Part shown: positions 8,349 through 16,541 of the stretch, in pieces
Position numbering within the stretch: position 1 is the stretch's first letter
How the letters are laid out: every line of letters begins with the position of its first letter
DNA from: Roseateles depolymerans
GTDB lineage: Bacteria > Pseudomonadota > Gammaproteobacteria > Burkholderiales > Burkholderiaceae_C
DNA length: 64,000 nucleotides
Assembly (NCBI RefSeq): GCF_003387155.1
Contig: NZ_QUMT01000003.1
Coordinates: 956,233-1,020,232 of the forward strand
Direction: 5' to 3'
The notes under the pieces: generated by a model
The model's database searches: none
What the model was told of the DNA's origin: nothing
What the model saw: only the letters and a program-made list of their open reading frames with translations
Made by a program: the position numbers and the translations under genes

Positions 8349-11039
8349 ATGGACGCTCTGGAAAAAGAACGTTGGATTGCCCTGAGTCCGCTGCTGGATC
8401 AATTGCTGGACCGGGATGAGGAGGATCGCCAGCGCTGGCTGGCGCAATTGCGCGCGCACGATGCTGCGACGGCCGATGAGCTGGAGGCATTGCTGGCCAA
8501 GGACCAGGCGCTGCACGCCAAGGGCTTCATGGCACAGCCGGCAGCAGAGCAGATGGGCGGTGTGGTGACGCCTGTGGGGGAGTCCGTGGCGGAACTGGAC
8601 CTCACCGGGGAATCGATTGGGCCGTATCAGCTGGAGCGCGAAGTCGGCCAGGGCGGCATGGGCGCGGTGTGGCTGGCGCGGAGAGCGGATGGTCGGTTCC
8701 AGGGTGAGGTGGCCATCAAGTTCCTGAAGGCCGGGCTCTTTGGCAAAGGCGACAACGGACGCTTTGCACGGGAAGGCCAGATCCTGGGGCGGCTGTCTCA
8801 TCCGCACATTGCGCGACTGCTGGATGCCGGTGTGCATTCGGGGCACCAGCCTTATCTGGTGCTGGAATATGTGGACGGTCTGCCGATTGACCGCTATTGC
8901 CACGTGCACGGGCTGGACATCGAGGCGCGGATTCGACTCTTTCAGGATGTGCTGGCGGCGGTGGCGCATGCGCATCAGCGGCTGATCCTGCATCGGGACC
9001 TCAAGCCCAGCAACATTCTGGTGACGGCCGATGGACAGGTGAAGCTGTTGGACTTCGGCATTGCCAAGTTGATGGACGATGCCACGCAGCCCGCGGCGGC
9101 CACTGAATTGACGCAACTGGCGGGCAGTGCATTCACACCGCAATACGCGGCGCCGGAGCAGATCCAGCAAGGGGACGTGACCACGGCGACGGATGTGTAT
9201 GCGCTGGGGGTGCTGCTCTACCAATTGCTCGGTGGACGGCATCCGACGGCGGACGACACGCAGACGCATCTGGACCGGCTCAAGGCGGTGGTGGAGCTGG
9301 TGCCCAAGCGGCTGTCCGAAGTGGCCGGTGGGCAACTGGACCCGGTGATTGCGCGCCAGGCCAAGCTGCTCAAGGGCGACCTGGACACCATCGTGGCCAA
9401 GGCGCTGAAGAAGTCTCCGGCGGAGCGGTATGCCAATGCGGAGCAGTTCTCTGCCGACCTGAATCACTGGCTGCAGCATGAGCCGATTACGGCGAGGCCG
9501 GATACGCGGTGGTATGTGCTGGGACGGTTCGTGCGGCGGCACCGGCTGGCGGTGGGGGCGAGCACGGCGGCCGTGTTGGCGCTGGTGGGGTTGACGACCT
9601 TCAGCGTGTTGCAAGCCCACCGGGCCGAGCAGGCGGAGCATCAGGCGCAGCAACGGCGGCAACAGGCGGATGACCTGTTGAGCTTCATGCTGGGGGAGTT
9701 CGCGGACAAGCTAAGGCCGATTGGACGGCTGGAGTTGCTGGACAGTGTGGGGACGAAGGCGCTGTCGTATTTGTCAGCGAATGAAGGACTGAGTCCGCAA
9801 GAGCGGTTGCAGCGGGCGAAGGCGTTGACGGTGCTTGGGGAAGTGCGAGTGGCAAAGCGGGATATGGAGGGCGCGCGCGAGCCTTTGATCGCGGCCCAAG
9901 CGCTATTGCAAGGACCGCCGCCAAGCAAGGAGATGGCAGGGGCTTGGTACAAAGCGCAGGGGGTAGCGGCGTTTTGGGAGGGGCATTCGTATTTCACAAA
10001 GCGCCAGTTTGAAAAGGCACAAGGTCCGCTGGAGCGATATGCAAGTTTTAGCAAGGCTTGGCTAGATGCCCAACCGGACAGTGAAGAAGCGTTGACAGAG
10101 TTGGCTTATGCAGAAAACAGCCTGGGTTCCCTTCGCCTCGAGAACACCGACTTTGATGGGGCGGTCCGCAGCTTCACGGCCTCCATTGCGATCAAGCGAA
10201 AGGTGATTGCCAACAGCACGCCAGAAAGAGCATTGGCACTTAAGGCTGAACTGGCTGACAGCATGAGTTGGCTTGGAACCACTTGGGCACGAAAAGGCAA
10301 CGCGCACGAAGCGCTCCAAGCATTTATCAACGCAATTGCGTTGCTCGAGGAAGTAAGAAGTAGTCAACCAAAAAGCGGAATCTTGGCATATCAGTTGGCA
10401 GCGATGCATCGATCTGCCGCACAGACGGCCCTCAGGTTGAGTGAGCTGGAACTGGCCACACAGCATATAGACGAAGCCGTCCGACTGATGGATGCGCTGC
10501 ATGCGCAAGACCCTTCAAACATGAACTGGCGCATCAATCTTTTGATAACTCGCTCACTGCAGCTTGAATACCGGCGAGACGTCGCTTCATCAGCAAACCG
10601 ATTAGAGCCATGGGAAGCTATTGCAGCGGAATGGTTAGAGATTGAGAAGACGTCCAGAGCCAAGGCGTCTCCCGTGGCGATGTCAGAGCGTTACCAATCA
10701 GAACGAGGCTACGCAAAAGCGCTTGCCGCGGCGGGCCGATTTAATGAGTCTGCAGCGGTGTTCGAACGCATCCTGTCGGGCTTCAGCGACAAGCTCATTG
10801 TCCAGAAGGACTTTGTTCTTCTGCTGATTTACGTTGACACGTCTGTCGCGGCGTTGCAGCTTCTCCCTGAAGCCGAAGGATTCCGACTTAAACGACATCT
10901 GCTGTGCAGCCACTTGGCAGATGAAATTGCAAAGATGCCCCAATTCATTGGCGTTAATCCGACAATCACTAAGGGTTGGGATACTGCCCAATCATGCTTG
11001 GGAGTGAAGTCTCAAGCAGTGGGGAACCGATCTTCCTAA
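8349..11039 (+). CDS. Membrane Ser/Thr protein kinase with TPR-like C-terminal region
   Basis: An 896-aa Hanks-type kinase. The kinase domain is roughly residues 92-375, with the glycine loop VGQGGMGAVW, Lys124 in VAIKF, the catalytic HRDLKPSN (Asp217) and LDFG (Asp235), all intact. A single membrane span lies near residues 400-421 (GASTAAVLALVGLTTFSVL). The following about 470 residues are helical and TPR-like, and should be periplasmic if the kinase is cytoplasmic. The N-terminal 80 residues resemble the leader found in sigma-linked kinases. Base composition falls in the last third compared with the kinase domain. The upstream sigma factor is its likely substrate. The C-terminal region may be the sensor. 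Confidence 0.88.
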   Translation: MDALEKERWIALSPLLDQLLDRDEEDRQRWLAQLRAHDAATADELEALLAKDQALHAKGFMAQPAAEQMGGVVTPVGESVAELDLTGESIGPYQLEREVGQGGMGAVWLARRADGRFQGEVAIKFLKAGLFGKGDNGRFAREGQILGRLSHPHIARLLDAGVHSGHQPYLVLEYVDGLPIDRYCHVHGLDIEARIRLFQDVLAAVAHAHQRLILHRDLKPSNILVTADGQVKLLDFGIAKLMDDATQPAAATELTQLAGSAFTPQYAAPEQIQQGDVTTATDVYALGVLLYQLLGGRHPTADDTQTHLDRLKAVVELVPKRLSEVAGGQLDPVIARQAKLLKGDLDTIVAKALKKSPAERYANAEQFSADLNHWLQHEPITARPDTRWYVLGRFVRRHRLAVGASTAAVLALVGLTTFSVLQAHRAEQAEHQAQQRRQQADDLLSFMLGEFADKLRPIGRLELLDSVGTKALSYLSANEGLSPQERLQRAKALTVLGEVRVAKRDMEGAREPLIAAQALLQGPPPSKEMAGAWYKAQGVAAFWEGHSYFTKRQFEKAQGPLERYASFSKAWLDAQPDSEEALTELAYAENSLGSLRLENTDFDGAVRSFTASIAIKRKVIANSTPERALALKAELADSMSWLGTTWARKGNAHEALQAFINAIALLEEVRSSQPKSGILAYQLAAMHRSAAQTALRLSELELATQHIDEAVRLMDALHAQDPSNMNWRINLLITRSLQLEYRRDVASSANRLEPWEAIAAEWLEIEKTSRAKASPVAMSERYQSERGYAKALAAAGRFNESAAVFERILSGFSDKLIVQKDFVLLLIYVDTSVAALQLLPEAEGFRLKRHLLCSHLADEIAKMPQFIGVNPTITKGWDTAQSCLGVKSQAVGNRSS

Positions 11040-11065
11040 TGACACATCCACGAGAGAGGAAAACC

Positions 11066-11473
11066 ATGACATCAGAATTTTTTGTGCGTGCCACCCCAAG
11101 CGCAGACGGTAACTTTGCCGAGTGCACCTACTTCAATGACAAGGACGCTACCAGTCCGCACCCGAGCTCAACCTTCAATGTGCTGAAGACTGCTGGTCAA
11201 TGCACCTTCACCGAGGCAAACGGTTCCGACCTGACACTCATCGGTGCGACTTTCAGCACGCTGGGCGGGACACCTGGCATGAACAGCGGGAACTTTTGTC
11301 CGGCCGACGGTAACCACTCAGTGCAGGTCAGCATGCCAACGAACTTCATCTGCACGAAGGGCGTCGTGCTGCTCTTTTCGAATCCCAATGTTGTGGATAA
11401 CATCTATCCGAGTAGCGATCCACAAATCCTCAACGACAGCGTTCTGCCCCCAATGAACGGAGTGACTGGTTGA
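11066..11473 (+). CDS. 135-aa protein ending in the same motif as the adjacent peptides
   Basis: No family recognised. The ATG at 11066 follows GAGAGAGG with good spacing; another ATG at 11039 overlaps the kinase stop (TAATG) and would add nine residues. The protein has no signal peptide or membrane segment, and holds four cysteines (ECTYF, QCTFT, FCPAD, ICTKG) in a probable beta-rich domain. Its last 18 residues are DPQILNDSVLPPMNGVTG, which match the core of the neighbouring double-glycine peptides (compare PQITNDSFQPPS) but without a GG leader. It lies between the kinase and the peptide array, in AT-richer DNA. It may be a partner, carrier or ancestor of the peptides. Function unknown. Confidence 0.75.
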   Translation: MTSEFFVRATPSADGNFAECTYFNDKDATSPHPSSTFNVLKTAGQCTFTEANGSDLTLIGATFSTLGGTPGMNSGNFCPADGNHSVQVSMPTNFICTKGVVLLFSNPNVVDNIYPSSDPQILNDSVLPPMNGVTG

Positions 11474-11507
11474 AAGACTAGAAAAGTCATCGCCTCAGCT
11501 CAACGGT

Positions 11508-11551
11508 CGGATCTCATTGCAAGATCGATGGACTCTGATGAATGAGATCCG
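11508..11551 (+). promoter_or_regulatory. Perfect 11-bp inverted repeat upstream of peptide array
   Basis: CGGATCTCATT (11508-11518) and AATGAGATCCG (11541-11551) are perfect reverse complements separated by 22 bp. They sit 42 bp upstream of the first peptide gene. This could be an operator or an mRNA hairpin between the 135-aa gene and the array. There is no T-run, so a simple terminator is less likely. Confidence 0.5.
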
Positions 11552-11592
11552 CGCGACCGGTTTCACCGATTAAGGATTCAATAGACCCACCT

Positions 11593-11730
11593 ATGACGCA
11601 AGAGACCTTACAACATCAATCGCCAGCCCACTTATCTGACCAAGAAGCAGAGGTCACCCAGCTGAGCTTGGAAGATCTTGAGGCCGTCTCGGGTGGTCCA
11701 CAAATCACTAACGACGGCTTCCAGCCGTAG
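11593..11730 (+). CDS. Double-glycine-leader peptide 1
   Basis: A 45-aa precursor (MTQETLQHQSPAHL...) with an acidic leader ending LSLEDLEAVSGG, the standard double-glycine leader for peptidase-C39 exporters. The predicted mature part is PQITNDGFQP, ten residues. Its first twelve residues are close to those of peptide 4 (MKQETIQHDSPA), showing duplication. The ribosome site is weak. It is the first of six related genes before a C39 ABC exporter. Antimicrobial or signalling roles are both possible; the short core favours signalling. Confidence 0.85.
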   Translation: MTQETLQHQSPAHLSDQEAEVTQLSLEDLEAVSGGPQITNDGFQP

Positions 11731-11774
11731 ACCTGAAATCTTCAGTCTTTTCATTGCAGAATTGAGGAAGCAAA

Positions 11775-11906
11775 GTGAATCAAGACCTGCCTCTCAACCC
11801 TGAAATTCTCTCGGACTCGCTAGATTCCGAGCTGATTGATTTGTCATTGATTGAACTGGAGGCTGTTGCAGGCGGGCCGCAGCTGACCAATGACGGCATC
11901 ATCTGA
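11775..11906 (+). CDS. Double-glycine-leader peptide 2
   Basis: A 43-aa precursor with a GTG start preceded by GAGGAAG at good spacing. The leader ends LSLIELEAVAGG; the predicted mature part is PQLTNDGII, nine residues, the shortest of the set. The beginning MNQDLPLN resembles that of peptide 5 (MNQLPEHD). It is too short to be found by length-limited gene callers. Same expected fate as peptide 1. Confidence 0.85.
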   Translation: MNQDLPLNPEILSDSLDSELIDLSLIELEAVAGGPQLTNDGII

Positions 11907-11918
11907 GCGGAGACCTGT

Positions 11919-12065
11919 ATGCGCGAATACCAGGAACACGAGATTCAGGAATCCGAATCCCACCCTGCTCCCGATCCGACCCCGCGAGTGCTCTGCCTGG
12001 ATGAGCTGACCGAAGTTGCTGGCGGCCCACAGATCACGAATGATGGCATCACGCCGCCGGCCTGA
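11919..12065 (+). CDS. Double-glycine-leader peptide 3
   Basis: A 48-aa precursor starting MREYQEHEIQ 12 bp after peptide 2, behind GCGGAG. The leader is rich in Glu and Pro and ends LCLDELTEVAGG; it carries the only cysteine in the six leaders. The predicted mature part is PQITNDGITPPA, 12 residues. Close packing with peptide 2 indicates a shared transcript. Confidence 0.85.
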   Translation: MREYQEHEIQESESHPAPDPTPRVLCLDELTEVAGGPQITNDGITPPA

Positions 12066-12169
12066 GTTTTCACCCACGCCACCTCGCCTGCCATCGATAG
12101 GATGCGAGTGTCCGGATGCACTGATGAGGTGGCTTTCGCATGATCAGATTGATTCGACAGGGAGACCTT

Positions 12170-12313
12170 ATGAAGCAAGAGACCATACAACACGACTCGC
12201 CTGCCGCCGTTTCTGACCCAGATGCGGTAGTCGTCGAGCTGAGCCTGGAGGACATTGCGTCCGTCTCGGGAGGCCCGCAGATTACAAACGACAGCTTTCA
12301 GCCTCCGAGCTGA
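12170..12313 (+). CDS. Double-glycine-leader peptide 4
   Basis: A 47-aa precursor behind a strong AGGGAG site. The leader ends LSLEDIASVSGG; the predicted mature part is PQITNDSFQPPS, 12 residues. It has Ser in place of Gly after ND, like the C-terminus of the 135-aa protein upstream. The N-terminus is a near copy of peptide 1, at DNA level as well, so the two arose by duplication. Confidence 0.85.
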   Translation: MKQETIQHDSPAAVSDPDAVVVELSLEDIASVSGGPQITNDSFQPPS

Positions 12314-12374
12314 AAGCTTCGTGCCAAAGTTACCCCAAACTCGCAAGACAACTTCGATTGAGAACGTGAGTCAA

Positions 12375-12518
12375 ATGAATCAACTACCCGAACACGACCA
12401 GGCAACACTGTCGCCACCGGCACCCGAATCAGCGATGGTTGAACTCTCTCCGGCTGATCTGTCCTCCGTTGCAGGCGGCCCGCAAATCGCGAACGATGGT
12501 CCAAACGCACCGGGCTGA
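12375..12518 (+). CDS. Double-glycine-leader peptide 5
   Basis: A 47-aa precursor, MNQLPEHDQATL..., leader ending LSPADLSSVAGG, predicted mature part PQIANDGPNAPG. The ATG at 12375 is chosen by alignment with peptide 2; an in-frame GTG at 12366 is possible. This copy is the most diverged in the core (Ala for Thr, Pro after Gly). Confidence 0.82.
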   Translation: MNQLPEHDQATLSPPAPESAMVELSPADLSSVAGGPQIANDGPNAPG

Positions 12519-12667
12519 CGGCTCCGTTTGTTCGTTGCGGCCAAATGGTTCGCACGGGGAGCCGGTTGATCGCATCGGTAGGAACCCCGACTATCGAACC
12601 GATCGGGCAGATTGACGTTCGGAGGTTCGGGGACGCACACTCTCAAATCAACTTATAGGGAGCACGT

Positions 12668-12820
12668 ATGACTATCGACGCGGTAGAACATCCTCTGCCA
12701 GAAACCATTTCCGATGAGGACACGGTCATCATCGAGCTGAGCTTGGAAGACATTGCGTCTATCGCTGGTGGCCCGCAGGTTACAAACGACGGGATCATGC
12801 CCCCCCTCCTAAGCGACTGA
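12668..12820 (+). CDS. Double-glycine-leader peptide 6
   Basis: A 50-aa precursor behind AGGGAG. The leader ends LSLEDIASIAGG; the predicted mature part is PQVTNDGIMPPLLSD, 15 residues, the longest. A 149-bp gap separates it from peptide 5, and a strong terminator follows it, so it closes the array. The leader LSLEDIAS is shared with peptide 4. Confidence 0.85.
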   Translation: MTIDAVEHPLPETISDEDTVIIELSLEDIASIAGGPQVTNDGIMPPLLSD

Positions 12821-12926
12821 AGCGGGACGAAACTCCAACCGCTGGCCGGTCAACGACTGTCCGCATCACGGACCTGTTCGGTCTCGCGACCGGTTAGCCG
12901 CTCCAGCTGCGCAACATCCCCTTCCC

Positions 12927-12953
12927 AAGGGTCGCGTTTGTCGCGACCCTTTT
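12927..12953 (+). terminator. Rho-independent terminator after the peptide array
   Basis: A perfect 10-bp stem, AAGGGTCGCG and CGCGACCCTT, with the 5-nt loop TTTGT, followed by TTCC. It lies between peptide 6 and the exporter gene, so peptides and exporter are either separate transcripts or linked only by partial read-through. Confidence 0.75.
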
Positions 12954-13006
12954 CCGTTTAAATCCCCCCCAGCCCCGCCCTCCCCGCACAACCCAAGAGA
13001 CCGCTG

Positions 13007-15289
13007 TTGAATCCCTTTGATTGGATGCGTGGCAGGCGAGCGCTGCCGATGTTTCATCAGTCCGAAGTCGCGGAATGCGGCCTGGCGTCGTTCGCCATGA
13101 TCGCCGCCTATCACGGCCACAAGGTCGATCTCAACGGCCTTCGCCAGCGCTACGCCCTCTCCCTCAAAGGCGCCACCATGGCCGACATCGTCAAGATGGC
13201 CGACGGCCTGGACTTCGCCTGCCGCCCCTTGCGTCTGGAGCCCGAGCATCTCGACAAACTCCAGCTCCCTTGCATCCTGCACTGGGACATGAACCACTTC
13301 GTCGTGCTGCGCGAACTGCGCGGCGACGTCGCCATCATTCACGACCCCGCCCTTGGCATCCGCGAAATCTCCCCGCGCCAGATGTCCAAGAGCTTCAGCG
13401 GCGTCGCCCTGGAGCTCACGCCCACCAACCACTTCAAGCCCGTCGAAGTCCGCATCCGCGCCCGCATGCGGGACCTGTGGACCCGGGTGCGCGGCTGGCG
13501 TGGTCCGCTGCTGCAGACGCTGGTGCTCTCCATCATGCTGCAGCTGTTTGCAATGGCCGCCCCGGCCTTCCTGCAGCTGGCCATGGACGACGCGGTCTCC
13601 CGCATGGACCAGCACTTCCTCCTCATCCTGGCCATTGGCTTCGGTGTGATGTATGGGCTGCAGGCCCTCACCGAAGCCCTGCGCAGCTTCACCGTGCTGC
13701 AGCTCGGCCAGGCCATGAGCTTCCAGCTCACCGGCAATGTGCTGCGCCACCTGCTGCGCCTGCCCGCGGAGTTCTTCGAAAAACGCATCGTCGGCGACAT
13801 CCTCTCCCGCATGGGCGCCATCCGGCCCATCCAGGAAGCGCTCACCCAGTCCGTGGTCACCGCCTCCATCGATGGCGTGATGACCCTCGCCACCGCCGCC
13901 CTGCTCCTCATCTACAGCCCCGCCCTGGGCGGCGTGGTGCTGGTCTCCATGTTGCTGTATGTCGTGGTGGTACTGAGCCTGTATCCGCTGCGGCGTCAGC
14001 GGGAGGAAGAACAGCTCATTGCCCAGGCTGAAGCACAGACCTACCTGATCGAATCCATCCGCGCCTCCAAGACCGTCAAGCTGTATGGCCGCGAGGCCCA
14101 GCGCGAGATGGTCTGGCGCAATCACTTCGCCAATGTCGTCAACGCCACGCTGGGCAGCGGCAAGGTGGAAGTCGGCACCACCTTCGCCCGCAGCCTGCTG
14201 TTCAATCTGCAATTGGTGGTCATCGTCTATCTCGGCGCGCAGCGCGTCATGACGAATGAACTCAGCGCCGGCATGCTGTTCGCCATCCTGCTCTATCGCA
14301 ATCAATTCGGCGAACGTGCCGAGGCGCTGGTGCGGCAGATGGTCCAGTTCCGGTTGCTTCGTCTGCACATGGAACGTCTGGCCGACATCGTCACCACCCC
14401 GCGCGAAACCGGCCTGGACGCCGCTGCCTCCCTGCCCGAGCGCGACGTGCGCGGCGCATTGAGCCTGCGCAACGTCTCCTTCCGCTACGCGCAGAACGAG
14501 CCGATGCTGCTGCAGGACATCACGCTGGACATTGACCCGGGCGATTACGTCGCCATCGTCGGCAGCTCCGGCGGCGGCAAGACCACGCTGCTGAAACTGA
14601 TGCTCAGCCTGCTGCCGCCCACCCAGGGCGAGATCCTGGTGGACGGCATGCCGATGCAGTCCTTCGGCATCCAGGCCTGGCGCCGCGCCATCGGCGTGGT
14701 GCAGCAGGACGACGGACTGCTGATGGGCACCATCGCCGACAACATCGCCTTCTTCGATCCGCAGCTGGACATGGCCCGCGTCGTGGAAAGCGCCCAGGCC
14801 GCCGCCGTGCATGACGAGATCCAGGCGATGCCCATGGGCTATCTCAGCATGGTGGGCGACATGGGCAGCACCCTCTCTGGCGGTCAGCGCCAGCGGGTGC
14901 TGCTGGCGCGCGCGCTGTATCGGCGGCCGTCGGTGCTATTCCTGGATGAGGGCACCGCCAACCTCGACCCGCAGGCCGAGCGACGCATTGCCGACCTGGT
15001 GCAGGACATGCCCATCACCCGCATCGTCGTGGCCCACCGGCCGGAGCTGGTGGACCGCGCCACGCGGGTGTTCGAGCTCAGCCGCGGGCGCTTGATCGAG
15101 CGGAAAGGGCCAGGGGTTCCGGCGGTGTCCTCGGAAGAGGAGACGAGGGCCGCGGACCCAGCCAAGCAGGCGCCAGATCACTCCGCCGGCGCCGGATCCA
15201 GAAATGCGTCGAGTGCTGGCTTGAATGCGGGCTCCGGCGACGACAGCTCCGCCGGCTCCAGCCCGCGCGCGTCGAGCGAGGCCGTCTGA
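13007..15289 (+). CDS. Peptidase-C39 ABC exporter (RaxB/CvaB type)
   Basis: A 760-aa bifunctional transporter that should cut precursors after GG and export the product. The peptidase domain (residues about 14-125) keeps Gln18, catalytic Cys24 (VAECGLAS), His97 (MNHFVV) and Asp113 (IHDPA). The membrane domain follows (about 150-440). The ATPase domain has Walker A GSSGGGKTT, signature LSGGQRQR and Walker B LFLDEGTANLD. The last 60 residues are a Ser/Ala/Gly-rich tail not usual in the family. The TTG start is preceded by AAGAGA; the ATG at codon 7 is the alternative. It lies just after six GG-leader peptides and 1 bp before its HlyD partner. Confidence 0.93.
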   Translation: MNPFDWMRGRRALPMFHQSEVAECGLASFAMIAAYHGHKVDLNGLRQRYALSLKGATMADIVKMADGLDFACRPLRLEPEHLDKLQLPCILHWDMNHFVVLRELRGDVAIIHDPALGIREISPRQMSKSFSGVALELTPTNHFKPVEVRIRARMRDLWTRVRGWRGPLLQTLVLSIMLQLFAMAAPAFLQLAMDDAVSRMDQHFLLILAIGFGVMYGLQALTEALRSFTVLQLGQAMSFQLTGNVLRHLLRLPAEFFEKRIVGDILSRMGAIRPIQEALTQSVVTASIDGVMTLATAALLLIYSPALGGVVLVSMLLYVVVVLSLYPLRRQREEEQLIAQAEAQTYLIESIRASKTVKLYGREAQREMVWRNHFANVVNATLGSGKVEVGTTFARSLLFNLQLVVIVYLGAQRVMTNELSAGMLFAILLYRNQFGERAEALVRQMVQFRLLRLHMERLADIVTTPRETGLDAAASLPERDVRGALSLRNVSFRYAQNEPMLLQDITLDIDPGDYVAIVGSSGGGKTTLLKLMLSLLPPTQGEILVDGMPMQSFGIQAWRRAIGVVQQDDGLLMGTIADNIAFFDPQLDMARVVESAQAAAVHDEIQAMPMGYLSMVGDMGSTLSGGQRQRVLLARALYRRPSVLFLDEGTANLDPQAERRIADLVQDMPITRIVVAHRPELVDRATRVFELSRGRLIERKGPGVPAVSSEEETRAADPAKQAPDHSAGAGSRNASSAGLNAGSGDDSSAGSSPRASSEAV

Positions 15290-15290
15290 C

Positions 15291-16541
15291 ATGAGCACCA
15301 AATCCCTGTTCCGAAAAGAGGCCATCGAGCATCGCGGTCAGCGGCTGCTGGGAGAGGTCCTCCTGCAAGTGCCGGCCGGTGCCCGCTGGGTGACCGCCAC
15401 CGTGGTGCTGGTCTTCGTGCTGGTGGTGGGGTTCCTGTTCTTCGGCACCTATGCACGGCGGGAGACCGTCACCGGCTGGCTGCGTCCCGAAGGCGGCGTC
15501 ATCCGCGTGGAGGCGCAGGTGGACGGCGTGGTGGAACAGCTCCAGGCGGTCGAGGGCGACCGCATCAATCGGGGCGCCCCCATCGCCACTCTGCGGCTGG
15601 ATGGCGAGCTGGAACAGGGCCAGAGCCTGTCCACCCGCCTCATCGCCGGGCTGAATCGCGAGCGACAGCAGCTGGAGCAGCAGCGCGACGCCATCCGCGC
15701 CCGTTATCAGCAGCGCGAGGCGCGGCTGCAGGAGGAGATCCGCAGCCTGGAAGCGGAGCTCATCCAGTACCGGCGTCAGATCGAGAACCTGGACCGCCGC
15801 GCCGCCCTGGCGCAGCGGCAGGTGCAGGACCAGGCGGACCTGGCCCGACAGGGCTATCTCTCCCGTCGCGATGCCGACAAGCTGGAAGATGCGGTGCTGT
15901 CCATCACCGAAAGCCGCGAGTCGGTGCGGCAGGACATGCTGGCGCGAGACACCACCCTGCGCAACACCCGGCATGAGCTCAGCAGTGTCGGCACCGAGCG
16001 GGATGCCGCGCTGGCGGAAGTCGGCGAGAAGCTCGCGGCGCTGACGCAGCGGGACGCCGAGGCCGTGCGGCGCGGTCGCGTGCAACTGGTCGCGCCGATT
16101 GATGCCCGCGTCGGCAACGTGCGGGTGGAACCGGGGGCGTCGGTGCGGGCCGGCACCCTCGTGGCGGACCTGTTGCCGGTGCAGGGGCCGCTGCGGGTGG
16201 AGCTGTTTGCGCCCAGCCGCGCCATCGGTTTCGTGAAGGCGGGGGACGAGGTCCGCCTCCGGTTCGACGCCTTTCCGTATCAAAAATTCGGCATTGGCCG
16301 GGGGCGCGTGATCAGCGTGTCCCGCTCCGCGGTCGATCCGCGGGAGCTGCCGATGGGCCAGCAGGCCAGCGGCCCGGTGTACCGCGTGCTGGTCAGCCTG
16401 GACGAAGGCGCGCCCGGGCTGGAAGGCCGCGCCGATGCGCTGCGGGCCGGCATGACGCTGCAGGCGGACTTGGTGCTGGAGGAGCGGCGCATCGTGGAAT
16501 ACCTCTTCTCCCCGGTGCTGGGTCTGGCGAAGAACGGGTGA
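15291..16541 (+). CDS. HlyD-family membrane fusion protein (RaxA/CvaA type)
   Basis: A 416-aa periplasmic adaptor that should link the inner-membrane exporter to an outer-membrane channel. It has one N-terminal membrane span (VTATVVLVFVLVVGFLFFGT), a lipoyl half (GVVEQLQAVEGDRINRG), a long coiled coil (about 120-260) and the second lipoyl/beta-barrel part (VQLVAPIDARVGNV, VKAGDEVRLRFDAFPYQKFG). The start one base after the exporter stop shows an operon. No TolC-like gene is nearby, so an outer-membrane channel encoded elsewhere is presumably used. Confidence 0.9.
   Translation: MSTKSLFRKEAIEHRGQRLLGEVLLQVPAGARWVTATVVLVFVLVVGFLFFGTYARRETVTGWLRPEGGVIRVEAQVDGVVEQLQAVEGDRINRGAPIATLRLDGELEQGQSLSTRLIAGLNRERQQLEQQRDAIRARYQQREARLQEEIRSLEAELIQYRRQIENLDRRAALAQRQVQDQADLARQGYLSRRDADKLEDAVLSITESRESVRQDMLARDTTLRNTRHELSSVGTERDAALAEVGEKLAALTQRDAEAVRRGRVQLVAPIDARVGNVRVEPGASVRAGTLVADLLPVQGPLRVELFAPSRAIGFVKAGDEVRLRFDAFPYQKFGIGRGRVISVSRSAVDPRELPMGQQASGPVYRVLVSLDEGAPGLEGRADALRAGMTLQADLVLEERRIVEYLFSPVLGLAKNG

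Noticed and set aside
11593-12820. Class IIb microcin or lanthipeptide precursors
   Set aside because: The cores are only 9-15 residues, lack Cys and have few Ser/Thr, and no modification enzyme or immunity gene is recognised nearby.
12866-14812. 648-codon minus-strand frame opposite the C39 exporter
   Set aside because: Composition is typical of high-GC antisense shadows (His/Gln/Gly/Asp) and the plus-strand exporter has all catalytic motifs.
13007-16541. RaxX/RaxST-type sulfated peptide system
   Set aside because: Exporter and adaptor resemble RaxB/RaxA, but no sulfotransferase gene is present and the cores contain no tyrosine to sulfate.
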